From NCBI GenBank assembly GCA_900759415.1, contig CAAEVC010000128.1, forward strand, positions 1 to 7,402: a stretch of 7,402 nucleotides of DNA, written 5' to 3'. This stretch comes from an uncultured Dialister sp. Lineage in GTDB: Bacteria > Bacillota > Negativicutes > Veillonellales > Dialisteraceae. Within the stretch, counting starts at the first letter, position 1, and every line of letters begins with the position of its first letter. The translations under genes and the position numbers were made by a program. Below, piece after piece: positions 1 to 5,276 of the stretch. A model generated the notes under the pieces. The model had not been told where the DNA came from and ran no database searches. It worked only from the letters and a program-made list of their open reading frames with translations.

Positions 1-32
1 AAATCTCTGGGATATAATTTTATGTGTCTCAT
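1..32 (-). CDS. 5' end of a gene running off the left edge (partial)
   Basis: On the minus strand an ATG at 32-30 opens a frame that stays open to the window edge and encodes MRHIKLYPRD. The start is supported by a strong ribosome binding site, GAAAGGAG at 48-41, eight bases before the ATG. The ten visible codons are too few to assign a family. It lies downstream of, and on the same strand as, the TM2 gene, but a terminator at 125-158 separates them, so it probably has its own promoter. A TATAAA at 67-62 on the minus strand could be its -10 box, but I see no convincing -35. The call rests only on the ribosome binding site and the open frame. Confidence 0.5.
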   Translation of the reverse strand, partial: MRHIKLYPRD

Positions 33-81
33 AATGACAGCTCCTTTCAAAAAAGTCTCGTTTTATACTGTCTAAATATAT

Positions 82-122
82 GATACACCTTTCTCAACTC
101 TCGCAACTTAACTCTCAATTCT
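82..122 (+). repeat. CTCAACT-rich dispersed repeat, copy 1
   Basis: This pyrimidine-rich tract reads GATA..ACCTT.CTCAACTCTC, then a variable heptamer, then AACTCTCAATTCT. Nearly the same arrangement occurs at 2903-2942, about 2.8 kb away: the two share CTCAACTCTC and AACTCTCAATTCT exactly and differ in the seven bases between. Related tracts lie at 2573-2592, in inverted form at 2671-2702, and in inverted form at 7019-7049. This copy lacks the CGGC-nnn-GCCG hairpin that precedes the others. It sits upstream of the partial gene at the left edge. Confidence 0.75.
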
Positions 123-124
123 AT

Positions 125-158
125 AAAAAAAGCACTGGCCATTTGGCCAGTGCTTTTT
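125..158 (-). terminator. Rho-independent terminator of the TM2 operon
   Basis: A perfect 10-bp stem, GCACTGGCCA at 132-141 and TGGCCAGTGC at 144-153, is flanked by A7 (125-131) and T5 (154-158). Read on the minus strand it begins just past the TM2 stop codon (161-163) and ends in seven Us, which is the classic terminator form. The A and T flanks on both sides would let it stop plus-strand transcription too. Confidence 0.93.
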
Positions 159-160
159 CC

Positions 161-484
161 TTATTCATTTGGATAGAGTATAATCGCTTCGCTGATACAT
201 TTATCAAGGATTTTTCTGTTTGCTTCCTTCACCATGCCCGAGATGCGGAAGAGATCGATGAACCACCAGATAACACCGATGAAAATAGTGGAGGTGAGCC
301 AGAGAAGGATATTCTTCACCGGTTTGCCCAGATAGAAATAGTACACTGCAAAGATGACCCACAGCACATAGGCAGTAGTTTTCTTCTTTTCCCGGCCTGC
401 GTACAAGGTGAGGGCGTAGTTTCTCTGCTTTTCAGTAAGCGCCTTCAGGCGTGTAAGTTCTTCGATGTCCAGTGATGAGTCCAT
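161..484 (-). CDS. TM2 domain-containing small membrane protein
   Basis: This 107-residue protein is probably an integral inner-membrane protein of unknown function. Residues 1-35 are polar and cytosolic-looking (ending REKKK). Two hydrophobic segments follow at about 36-52 and 59-79, joined by the short turn YLGKPVKN. The pattern YYFYLGKPVKNILLWLT...WWFIDLFRI matches the TM2 domain family, in which a FYLGK turn links two helices and an Asp sits in the second (here D77 in WFIDLF). A charged C-terminal tail of about 25 residues follows. The start at 484 is well supported: AAGGAGG at 495-489 precedes it and overlaps the stop codon of the upstream 61-residue gene, which implies translational coupling. 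TM2 proteins have no uniform bacterial role, so I assign none. Confidence 0.85.
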   Translation of the reverse strand: MDSSLDIEELTRLKALTEKQRNYALTLYAGREKKKTTAYVLWVIFAVYYFYLGKPVKNILLWLTSTIFIGVIWWFIDLFRISGMVKEANRKILDKCISEAIILYPNE

Positions 485-493
485 ATTTCCTCC

Positions 494-679
494 TTAAAAC
501 AGCCGGGATTTCAGTTTCATAGCCTTCCATTTTGCCAGCGCATCTTTTGCTTCCTCCGTTGCGCCTTCGGTGAGACGGATATTTCCCTTCATCCGTTCAC
601 TGACGGGAAGCTTTGGATCAATAAAAGGTTCAAAAGCTTTATACAGATTTATTTTCGTGATTTCTTCTGAAATATCCAT
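494..679 (-). CDS. 61-residue hypothetical protein upstream of the TM2 gene
   Basis: I do not recognise this family. The protein is soluble-looking, mixed-charge and without membrane segments or cysteines. The N-terminal half contains FEPFIDPKLPVSERMKG, and the C-terminal half (TEGATEEAKDALAKWKAMKLKS) is probably a helix. The start is supported by GAAGGG shortly before the ATG on the minus strand. It ends nine bases before the TM2 start, and the TM2 ribosome binding site overlaps its stop codon, so the two form one transcript and are probably functionally linked. An extended -10 promoter lies about 50 bases upstream. The tight coupling argues that it is a real gene despite its small size. Confidence 0.72.
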   Translation of the reverse strand: MDISEEITKINLYKAFEPFIDPKLPVSERMKGNIRLTEGATEEAKDALAKWKAMKLKSRLF

Positions 680-729
680 AAAATCCCTTCTTTCTTCATT
701 CCCTCCTGAAAGGAAGGTTTCCTGACTTC

Positions 730-738
730 ATTGTATCA
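730..738 (-). promoter_or_regulatory. Extended -10 promoter for the 61-aa/TM2 operon
   Basis: The minus strand reads TGA-TACAAT from 738 to 730, an extended -10 (TGn-TAnAAT). I find no good -35, which extended -10 promoters can do without. Transcription would start near 723, giving a leader of about 44 bases. The divergent promoter at 779-787 has the same TGn-TACAAT form. Confidence 0.4.
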
Positions 739-778
739 CAGGATAACCAATAAGAGCTATGAGCTTATCGCGCCAGTA

Positions 779-792
779 TGGTACAATATAAT
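779..792 (+). promoter_or_regulatory. Promoter for the Bax inhibitor-1 family gene
   Basis: TGG-TACAAT at 779-787 is an extended -10, and a perfect TATAAT overlaps it at 787-792. Only a weak -35 (ATGAGC at 759-764, 17 bases upstream) is visible. A start near 794-799 gives a short leader to the ATG at 820 and would leave almost no leader for the ATG at 799, which supports the downstream start. Confidence 0.5.
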
Positions 793-819
793 AAATAAAT
801 GCAGAAAGGAGAATGCAAA

Positions 820-1527
820 ATGTACGGTGACGAAATGACTGCGGAAAGAGAAAAAAGTCTTTCCATCAATATGCCCGGACTTATGCGGGACGTGTATGCA
901 TGGATGGCCATCGCTCTTGGGGTGACCAGCTTTACTGCTTATACGGTGTCCGATTACCCCGCACTTCAATCTTTATTTCTGGGAGGAAAGTTCAGCGCCA
1001 TCATTCTGGCCATCACCACTTTCGCCCTTGTATGGAGGCTCTCTGCTTCCATGGGGTCCATGTCCCTGAAGAAGGCAACCGTTATGTTCCTTCTCTATTC
1101 CGTATTAAACGGAGTCATGCTTTCTTCAGTATTTTCACTTTACACCATGACTTCCATCGGAGGGACTTTCCTCATGACAGCCGGCATGTTTGGCATCATG
1201 TCTGCTTACGGCTATGTGACGAAATCTGACCTTTCCAAAATGGGAAGTATGTGCATGATGGGTCTCTTCGGCCTCATCCTGGCTACCCTTGTCAATTTCT
1301 TTTTTGACAATACTTTCGTTGAACTCCTCATTTCCTATGCAGGAATCCTCATCTTCACCGGCCTCACCATTTATGATACGAACCAGATTAAAAAACTGGC
1401 GCTTACCTATCATTCCAGAGCCACCGATGAAGGACAGAAAGTAGCCATCCTTGGCGCCCTTACCCTCTACCTGGATTTCATCAATCTTTTCCTCTACCTC
1501 ATCCGTCTTTTCGGAGAAAAGAAATAA
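820..1527 (+). CDS. Bax inhibitor-1 (BI-1/YccA-YbhL/TMBIM) family membrane protein
   Basis: A 235-residue polytopic membrane protein, the usual length for bacterial BI-1 members. Hydrophobic segments fill about residues 25-235, consistent with the six to seven helices of the family. The two family signatures are present: IYDTNQIK (D186) and LTLYLDFINLFLYLIRLFG near the C-terminus (D219). In the structurally characterised Bacillus member YetJ, a pair of aspartates in these helices forms a pH-sensitive calcium-leak gate. A similar ion-leak role is therefore plausible here, but it is inferred. I chose the ATG at 820 rather than the one at 799 because AAAGGAGA at 805-812 sits eight bases before 820, while 799 has no ribosome binding site. 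The gene is monocistronic, with its own promoter and a strong terminator. Confidence 0.93.
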   Translation: MYGDEMTAEREKSLSINMPGLMRDVYAWMAIALGVTSFTAYTVSDYPALQSLFLGGKFSAIILAITTFALVWRLSASMGSMSLKKATVMFLLYSVLNGVMLSSVFSLYTMTSIGGTFLMTAGMFGIMSAYGYVTKSDLSKMGSMCMMGLFGLILATLVNFFFDNTFVELLISYAGILIFTGLTIYDTNQIKKLALTYHSRATDEGQKVAILGALTLYLDFINLFLYLIRLFGEKK

Positions 1528-1572
1528 GGGAAAGCGCCATGAGTGACAGCGGTGAATATTGTTTTTAGAAAA

Positions 1573-1617
1573 ATCAAAAAGCAGTTTTGGGCATTGCGCT
1601 CAAAACTGCTTTTTGAT
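1573..1617 (+). terminator. Long-stem terminator after the BI-1 gene
   Basis: A perfect 17-bp stem (1573-1589 with 1601-1617) surrounds an 11-base loop. The stem carries AAAAAGCAGTTTTG on one side and CAAAACTGCTTTTT on the other, so the U-run (1610-1614) lies within the distal part of the stem. Because the structure is symmetrical it may also end transcription of the convergent nitroreductase gene, which has no obvious terminator nearer to its stop at 1803. Confidence 0.85.
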
Positions 1618-1710
1618 TGATAAAGCTTTGTCATCCTGAATTTATATAATTATTCAGCAAAGCCGCTTTCCCAGAGAATTGCCGGCGTGCGGCGAAGGAG
1701 AGGCTTCACC

Positions 1711-1777
1711 ATGAGAAACTGGTGCCTGGCACCGCTATCCGTAAGACCTTACAGAGTGAAAATAAAGTCCTTACAAC
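1711..1777 (+). repeat. 'ATGAGAAACTG' dispersed repeat, degenerate copy
   Basis: This stretch aligns with 7330-7399 at the right end of the window. The first 42 bases match at 34 positions, including ATGAGAAACTG, TGCCT and TATCCGT, and both copies end in TAAAGTC.TTACAAC. It lies after a GC-rich hairpin (GCCG...CGGC, about 1681-1693). No open frame with a ribosome binding site covers it, and it is intergenic in both places. Confidence 0.75.
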
Positions 1778-1802
1778 ATCGCTCATGGCTCATCGCTCTC
1801 TT

Positions 1803-2393
1803 TTATTCTCTTAATTCTATGACATCATCTTCATCTTTTCTTGCAAGAGCACAGGGATTATGATCCGGATAGCCAAAAGCCATGGCAAGAACCATCTCAC
1901 CTTCGCCGAGCCAGTCATGAAGTTCTTCATAGGCGAAGAAAATATTTCCGATCCACAGACTTCCGATATTCATACTGGTTGCCTGAAGAGCCATGTTTTC
2001 TGCAGCAGCGCCAATGGACTGCACATCAGAAAGTTCATGAATTTTTTCAGCAGCCGTCCAGTTATCAGTGACCGGTCTTCCTTTCGGATTGACAACGAAT
2101 ACGATGACCGGTGCCTTGCTCATGCACTGCAGGGTGAACCGGGCATTCACATAGAGATCTCTGTTTCCGGCAAGGAGGCCTTCACCTTTTTCCGATCGTT
2201 CGATACCCTTTTCCATGAGAGCGAGAGCCTGTTTCTTGGCTTCACCCTTGGTGACAATGAACTTCCAGGGCTGTCGGTTCTTGGCAGAAGGCGCCCACAT
2301 GCCGGCACGGAGGATTTCTCTCATATCGACGGACGGGATTTCTGTATCTTTGAAGAAGCGGACACTTCTTCTTTTGAAAATAAGGTTATACAT
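1803..2393 (-). CDS. Nitroreductase family FMN-dependent oxidoreductase
   Basis: A 196-residue soluble protein of typical nitroreductase length. These enzymes are flavin-dependent, usually dimeric, and reduce nitro compounds, quinones or flavins with NAD(P)H; the substrate cannot be told from sequence. Family marks are the N-terminal FMN-phosphate motif RRSVR (8-12), APSAKNRQPWKFIV (34-47), where the family has a conserved APSxxNxQPW segment, and SIGAAAENMALQATSMNIGSLWIG (126-149) in the helix and loop that cover the flavin. A basic-acidic tail, ARKDEDDVIEL, ends the protein. The start is supported by AAGGTGG at 2407-2401, seven bases before the ATG. It stands alone, with a promoter about 50 bases upstream. 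Confidence 0.95.
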   Translation of the reverse strand: MYNLIFKRRSVRFFKDTEIPSVDMREILRAGMWAPSAKNRQPWKFIVTKGEAKKQALALMEKGIERSEKGEGLLAGNRDLYVNARFTLQCMSKAPVIVFVVNPKGRPVTDNWTAAEKIHELSDVQSIGAAAENMALQATSMNIGSLWIGNIFFAYEELHDWLGEGEMVLAMAFGYPDHNPCALARKDEDDVIELRE

Positions 2394-2440
2394 GGTTTAC
2401 CCACCTTTCTAGTATCCTTTATATAAAAAACATCTAATTT

Positions 2441-2470
2441 ATTATACACTTTCCTGTAAAAAATTTTCCA
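2441..2470 (-). promoter_or_regulatory. Promoter for the nitroreductase gene
   Basis: On the minus strand a perfect TATAAT (2446-2441) lies 18 bases after TGGAAA (2470-2465), which matches the -35 consensus at four of six positions. The leader to the ATG at 2393 would be about 40 bases, within an AT-rich stretch. Confidence 0.55.
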
Positions 2471-2521
2471 CCGCACAAAAAACAATGAGCGCAGAGCTCT
2501 TTTGAGACTCCTCGTCATTAT

Positions 2522-2592
2522 CCGTAAAGTTTCATACTCAGCGGCAAAGCCGCCACCTTCTCGGGGCTCTCGTAACTCAAATCTCAACTCTG
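2522..2592 (+). repeat. CGGC hairpin plus CTCAACT tract, copy 2
   Basis: The segment reads CCGTAAAGTTTCATACTC, then the hairpin GCGGC-AAA-GCCGC (2541-2553), then ACCTTCTC, then a tract with AACTCAAATCTCAACTCTG. The same order (CCGTCAGGCTTCATACTC, CGGC-AAG-GCCG, ATACCTTCTC, CTCAACT tract) occurs at 2873-2942, so this is a second, diverged copy of one compound module. Confidence 0.75.
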
Positions 2593-2702
2593 TTTTTGGG
2601 GTATCGCGCCGTTGACCGCCCCGGCGCTATATGAACTCAATCAGTCCTTAAACCAGAGGCACCCCTAAAAAGAGTTGAGTTACGAGATTTGAGATTTGAG
2701 AG
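2566..2702. repeat. Imperfect inverted-repeat element with internal hairpin
   Basis: The left edge contains CTCGTAACTCAA and, a few bases on, ACTCTGTTTTTGGGGT. The complement of the right edge (2702-2661) contains CTCGTAACTCAA then CTCTTTTTAGGGGT, so the ends are inverted copies with a six-base indel. Inside is a hairpin GCGCCG (2606-2611) / CGGCGC (2622-2627) and the core GGTATCGCG..GTTGACCG (2600-2618). That core also appears in the 'CACTATGAGA' copies at 2841-2887 and 7231-7278. About 137 bp with inverted ends and no coding capacity resembles a miniature inverted-repeat element, but I see no clear target-site duplication. Confidence 0.55.
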
Positions 2703-2738
2703 GTGGTTAAAAACATCAAGTTTTTTATTTTTATATTT

Positions 2739-2833
2739 CGGCGAAGCCGTTTCCTTACTTTGGGCTCCCCCAGAAAAGCAAAGCTTTTCGCCCGGGGGAG
2801 CTGGCTGATGACGGAGTCGTCAGACTGAAGGGG
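2739..2833 (+). repeat. GGCTCCCCC hairpin repeat element
   Basis: It starts with a CGGC-GAA-GCCG hairpin (2739-2749). A long stem follows, GCTCCCCC (2764-2771) with GGGGGAGC (2794-2801), enclosing a second stem GAAAAGC (2773-2779) with GCTTTTC (2783-2789). A third hairpin, CTGATGAC (2805-2812) with GTCGTCAG (2816-2823; one G-T pair), is followed by ACTGAAGGGG. The layout 'CTCCCC...GGGGAGCTGGC-hairpin-TGAAGGGG' is one I associate with interspersed palindromic repeats in many Firmicutes genomes. The absence of a U-run argues against a simple terminator. Confidence 0.7.
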
Positions 2834-2840
2834 AAAACCG

Positions 2841-2887
2841 CACTATGAGACACTAATGGTATCGCGGGATGACCGTCAGGCTTCATA
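2841..2887 (+). repeat. 'CACTATGAGA' dispersed repeat, copy left of the defence operon
   Basis: It shares CACTATGAGA, ACT.ATG, TCGCG and CCGTCAGGCTT.ATA with 7326-7372. In inverted orientation, CCGCACTATG and CACTAATGGTATCGCG also appear in 7231-7278. It directly follows the GGCTCCCCC element and runs into the CGGC/CTCAACT module at 2893, so the three modules form one compound block of about 200 bp. Confidence 0.8.
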
Positions 2888-2892
2888 CTCGT

Positions 2893-2942
2893 CGGCAAGG
2901 CCGATACCTTCTCTCAACTCTCTGCGCTCAACTCTCAATTCT
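2893..2942 (+). repeat. CGGC hairpin plus CTCAACT tract, copy 3
   Basis: The hairpin CGGC-AAG-GCCG (2893-2903) is followed by ATACCTTCTCTCAACTCTC, a variable heptamer and AACTCTCAATTCT. The tract matches copy 1 at 82-122. The hairpin plus tract matches the inverted copy at 7019-7061 through GCCGATA, CCTTCTCTCAAC and AACTCTC. Confidence 0.82.
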
Positions 2943-2950
2943 TAACTTTT

Positions 2951-2968
2951 ATCGCCCCCAGGGGCGAT
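2951..2968. other. Perfect short hairpin ending the repeat block
   Basis: ATCGCCCC (2951-2958) and GGGGCGAT (2961-2968) form a perfect 8-bp palindrome with two bases between, preceded by TTTT. No U-run follows on the plus strand. On the minus strand the stem is followed by AAAAG, also not a U-run. It may be a boundary of the repeat block or a weak transcription barrier. Confidence 0.5.
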
Positions 2969-2981
2969 CAGTTGTAAGTGC

Positions 2982-3013
2982 TGCAAGTGAAACTCGCTTT
3001 TATATGATAAAAT
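2982..3013 (+). promoter_or_regulatory. Probable promoter region of the McrBC-like operon
   Basis: An AT-rich patch after the repeat block contains TATGAT (3003-3008) and TAAAAT (3008-3013), either of which could be a -10 box. No good -35 lies at the right distance; TGCAAG near 2982 is the nearest weak match. If this is the promoter, transcription would start at about 3015-3020, at the edge of the first palindrome, leaving a leader of about 120 bases. Confidence 0.35.
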
Positions 3014-3019
3014 ATAAGG

Positions 3020-3115
3020 GAAGTTCCAAAAAGATTTGGAACTTCTGATTAAACCGTACAGCCGGTGCGAAAGAGATTTCGCCAGCTGATCATTTGTCAC
3101 GAAAGATATTTCGTG
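3020..3115 (+). promoter_or_regulatory. Three phased palindromes in the operon leader
   Basis: Three related 14-bp palindromes lie between the probable promoter and the start codon: CCAAAAAGATTTGG (3026-3039), CGAAAGAGATTTCG (3068-3081) and CGAAAGATATTTCG (3100-3113). Their starts are 42 and 32 bp apart, close to four and three turns of B-DNA. Each extends into a longer stem: 11 bp for the first (GAAGTTCCAAA/TTTGGAACTTC), 6 bp for the second with an outer CAGC/GCTG, and 7 bp for the third (CACGAAA/TTTCGTG). All have four-base loops (AAGA, GAGA, GATA). No U-run follows any of them, so they are not terminators. They could be operators for a dimeric repressor or hairpins in the leader RNA. No regulator gene is in the window. 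Confidence 0.65.
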
Positions 3116-3140
3116 CGTCATTTTAGAAAGAAGGATATAT

Positions 3141-5276
3141 ATGGGAAATTTATATGGAATGAACGGGGGTTACGATAATTCTTTTCTTCCGATCCAGCAG
3201 GCCGATGGCAAAGTGCTGGGCAGAGTGAGGATGACGGTCAAAGCATCATCGCCACAGCGGGGGATAAAGGATTATCGCTTTTTTGTAGACCCTCTCTCTC
3301 CGCTGCCTGAAGGATTTGAAGATGCAAAGAAATACGGATTCACAGGATTCACAAGCCGTATCGCTTACGGACGCAATTTTGAAACCGAAGACGATGCTCT
3401 CAATTATCTGAATGACACCTATGGGGATCAGTTTGTTACCTTTACTCCGTCGATCAGAAACAACCGGTTCTTTGTCCTCGATGATCTGCAGAAAGCAGGG
3501 CGCACCCCATTCATGTCAGTGGACAGTGATTACTATCCTATCCCTGTCTTTGGCACTCTGGAACAGCCGCCCTTTTCCGGGGATATCAATAAATTTTGTC
3601 AGCACATGCTCACAGGAAAACCGCTCCCCGGTCTTTCGAAAAAATTCTGGAACAACGATATCCAGCCAAAAGTCATCGTTGCGGCCACAAAAAATTTTGA
3701 AGGAAAGCTCGGCCCCTGGGTCCTCTTTGCTCCTATGGGAAATGGAGTATTCAACTCCACAGTCATAGGAGAAGGGGGCGCCTATTTCAGTGTGAAGGAC
3801 CATGGACAGCTGGGGTATGCCATGGTGGATACGAATGCTCACCTGCTGCGCTGCCCTCATGCACCGCTCTGGTTCCTTCCAGAAGGATTCATGCTCTCGT
3901 TCCTGTCCCATCTGAAGCCTGTGCCGGAAGATGGAAATCTCCTGAAAGACTGCGGCGTGGAAAATAATCCCTTCGAAGAAGCAGAGACCATTTATATAAA
4001 GAAAGCAAAAGACGGCAGCCATCGGCTCATAGTCCTCCGGGCTGAAGCTGAAAAAGAATCCCTCTCAACTGTAGATGAAGGTGAAGTACCGGACTCCTTC
4101 GTAGAAATAGAAAAAGAGAAATTCACCGAAAAGGACGCAGAAGCAGAAAAAGAAAATGTAGTAGAAAAAGCAGAAGAAAAAGCAGAAGAAAAAGAACTGA
4201 CAGAAGAAGATTTCCTGTCCCGACTTTCTGAAGCAGCGGAAAAATCCGGTTTTCTCTACAACGAAGAAGACCTCACCAATTTTCATATTTCTGTGAAATC
4301 TTCCCGTCTCACCATCCTTGCCGGCATGAGCGGCACCGGGAAATCAGGGCTCGTCCGTCTCTATGGAAAAGCCCTCGGCCTTCCGGAAGAACGGGTCCGT
4401 TTCCTTCCTGTCCGTCCTTCCTGGATGGATGACGGAGATATCCTGGGTTATGTGGACATGAAGAATATGGTCTACCGGAGTGCAGACACCGGCCTGGCAG
4501 AACTACTCATCGATGCTGCAAAGAATCCGGACAAAATGTACCTCCTCTGCTTTGACGAAATGAATCTGGCCAGAGCAGAGCACTACTTCGCCCAGTTCAT
4601 CTCTGTACTGGAAAAAGAAGACAATCCGGTCATCCGTCTCTACAATCCTTCTCTCAGGAGCCGTCTCTACAATGGGGAAGCCTATCCTGCGGAAATCCCG
4701 ATTGGAAAGAACATCATATTTACCGGTACCGTCAATGTAGATGAATCCACTTACCATTTCTCCGACAAAATCCTGGACCGGGCTAATGTTATCACCCTTC
4801 ATCAGGGAAAATTTCACGACCTCCTCAAACTGGGCAAGAAAGAAGACATCTTCCTTGAAGAAGTTCCTTCCTCCGATTTCTACCGGTTCAAAGCCACCGA
4901 AGACCTCCAGCTCCATGAAAAAGAACTGGACCTTCTGGACGCCTTGCAAAGTGCATTGGAAGCAAGCGGCCTTCAGAGCGGCATCGGATTCCGTATCGCC
5001 TGCCAGATGGGTCGTTATCTCGCCAACATCCCCAAAGGAAGTTCCTTTGACCGGGAAAAAGGCCTTGATGCAGAAATCGTACAGCGCATCCTTCCAAAAC
5101 TGAGAGGCTCTTCCCAGCAGATTGGCTCCCTCGTCTGCCTCAACGAAAAAGGAGAACTCTCCGGCTCCTTCATTGCCGCACTGAACCAGTTCAGTGACCT
5201 TTCGGATTTCAAAGAAACCAGAAAGAAACTGGAAGCCAAGGCAAGGGAGCTGAAACTCTATGATTACACCGTCTAA
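3141..5276 (+). CDS. McrB-like AAA+ NTPase with a novel N-terminal region
   Basis: This 711-residue protein is the motor subunit of a McrBC-related system. Residues 1-300 form a globular-looking region I cannot assign, rich in aromatic residues and beta-like segments; by position it replaces the target-binding domain of McrB proteins. Residues 301-356 are an E/K-rich linker with tandem AEEK. The AAA+ domain follows: Walker A GMSGTGKS (395-402), VRPSWMDDGDILGY (424-437), Walker B YLLCFDEMN (467-475), sensor region GTVNVDEST (529-537) and a probable arginine finger in LDRAN (R547). The C-terminal lid includes GFRIACQMGRYL and RILPKLRGS. AAGGA five bases before the ATG supports this start. The NVDES sequence differs from the NTADRS of E. 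coli McrB, so GTP specificity cannot be assumed. It is partnered with the overlapping McrC-like gene. Confidence 0.9.
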   Translation: MGNLYGMNGGYDNSFLPIQQADGKVLGRVRMTVKASSPQRGIKDYRFFVDPLSPLPEGFEDAKKYGFTGFTSRIAYGRNFETEDDALNYLNDTYGDQFVTFTPSIRNNRFFVLDDLQKAGRTPFMSVDSDYYPIPVFGTLEQPPFSGDINKFCQHMLTGKPLPGLSKKFWNNDIQPKVIVAATKNFEGKLGPWVLFAPMGNGVFNSTVIGEGGAYFSVKDHGQLGYAMVDTNAHLLRCPHAPLWFLPEGFMLSFLSHLKPVPEDGNLLKDCGVENNPFEEAETIYIKKAKDGSHRLIVLRAEAEKESLSTVDEGEVPDSFVEIEKEKFTEKDAEAEKENVVEKAEEKAEEKELTEEDFLSRLSEAAEKSGFLYNEEDLTNFHISVKSSRLTILAGMSGTGKSGLVRLYGKALGLPEERVRFLPVRPSWMDDGDILGYVDMKNMVYRSADTGLAELLIDAAKNPDKMYLLCFDEMNLARAEHYFAQFISVLEKEDNPVIRLYNPSLRSRLYNGEAYPAEIPIGKNIIFTGTVNVDESTYHFSDKILDRANVITLHQGKFHDLLKLGKKEDIFLEEVPSSDFYRFKATEDLQLHEKELDLLDALQSALEASGLQSGIGFRIACQMGRYLANIPKGSSFDREKGLDAEIVQRILPKLRGSSQQIGSLVCLNEKGELSGSFIAALNQFSDLSDFKETRKKLEAKARELKLYDYTV

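Noticed and set aside
649..707. A 16-codon leader peptide upstream of and overlapping the 61-residue gene (minus strand, ATG at 699)
   Set aside because: AGGAGGG is only one base from that ATG, too close for normal initiation, and the predicted peptide shows no attenuator-like codon run.
799..819. A longer BI-1 protein starting at the ATG at 799
   Set aside because: That ATG has no ribosome binding site and lies almost at the predicted transcription start, while AAAGGAGA is ideally placed for the ATG at 820.
1860..2426. A 188-residue open frame on the plus strand
   Set aside because: It lies opposite the nitroreductase gene, whose motifs, ribosome binding site and promoter are all clear; this is its antisense shadow.
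2321..2587. An 88-residue minus-strand open frame reaching into the nitroreductase gene
   Set aside because: It overlaps the 5' part of the nitroreductase gene in another frame, covers that gene's promoter and starts inside repeat sequence.
2541..2903. CRISPR array, because several short repeats with hairpins occur close together
   Set aside because: The repeats are irregularly spaced, differ in sequence and orientation, have no unique equal-length spacers, and no cas gene is present.
3020..3115. Known riboswitch, T-box or attenuator in the operon leader
   Set aside because: There is no terminator U-run, no T-box sequence and no conserved riboswitch core that I can recognise; three similar palindromes fit operators or simple hairpins better.
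4065..4286. Phe/Cys-rich 73-residue minus-strand frame
   Set aside because: It is the antisense of the E/K-rich linker, whose GAA/AAA codons read as TTC/TTT on the other strand.
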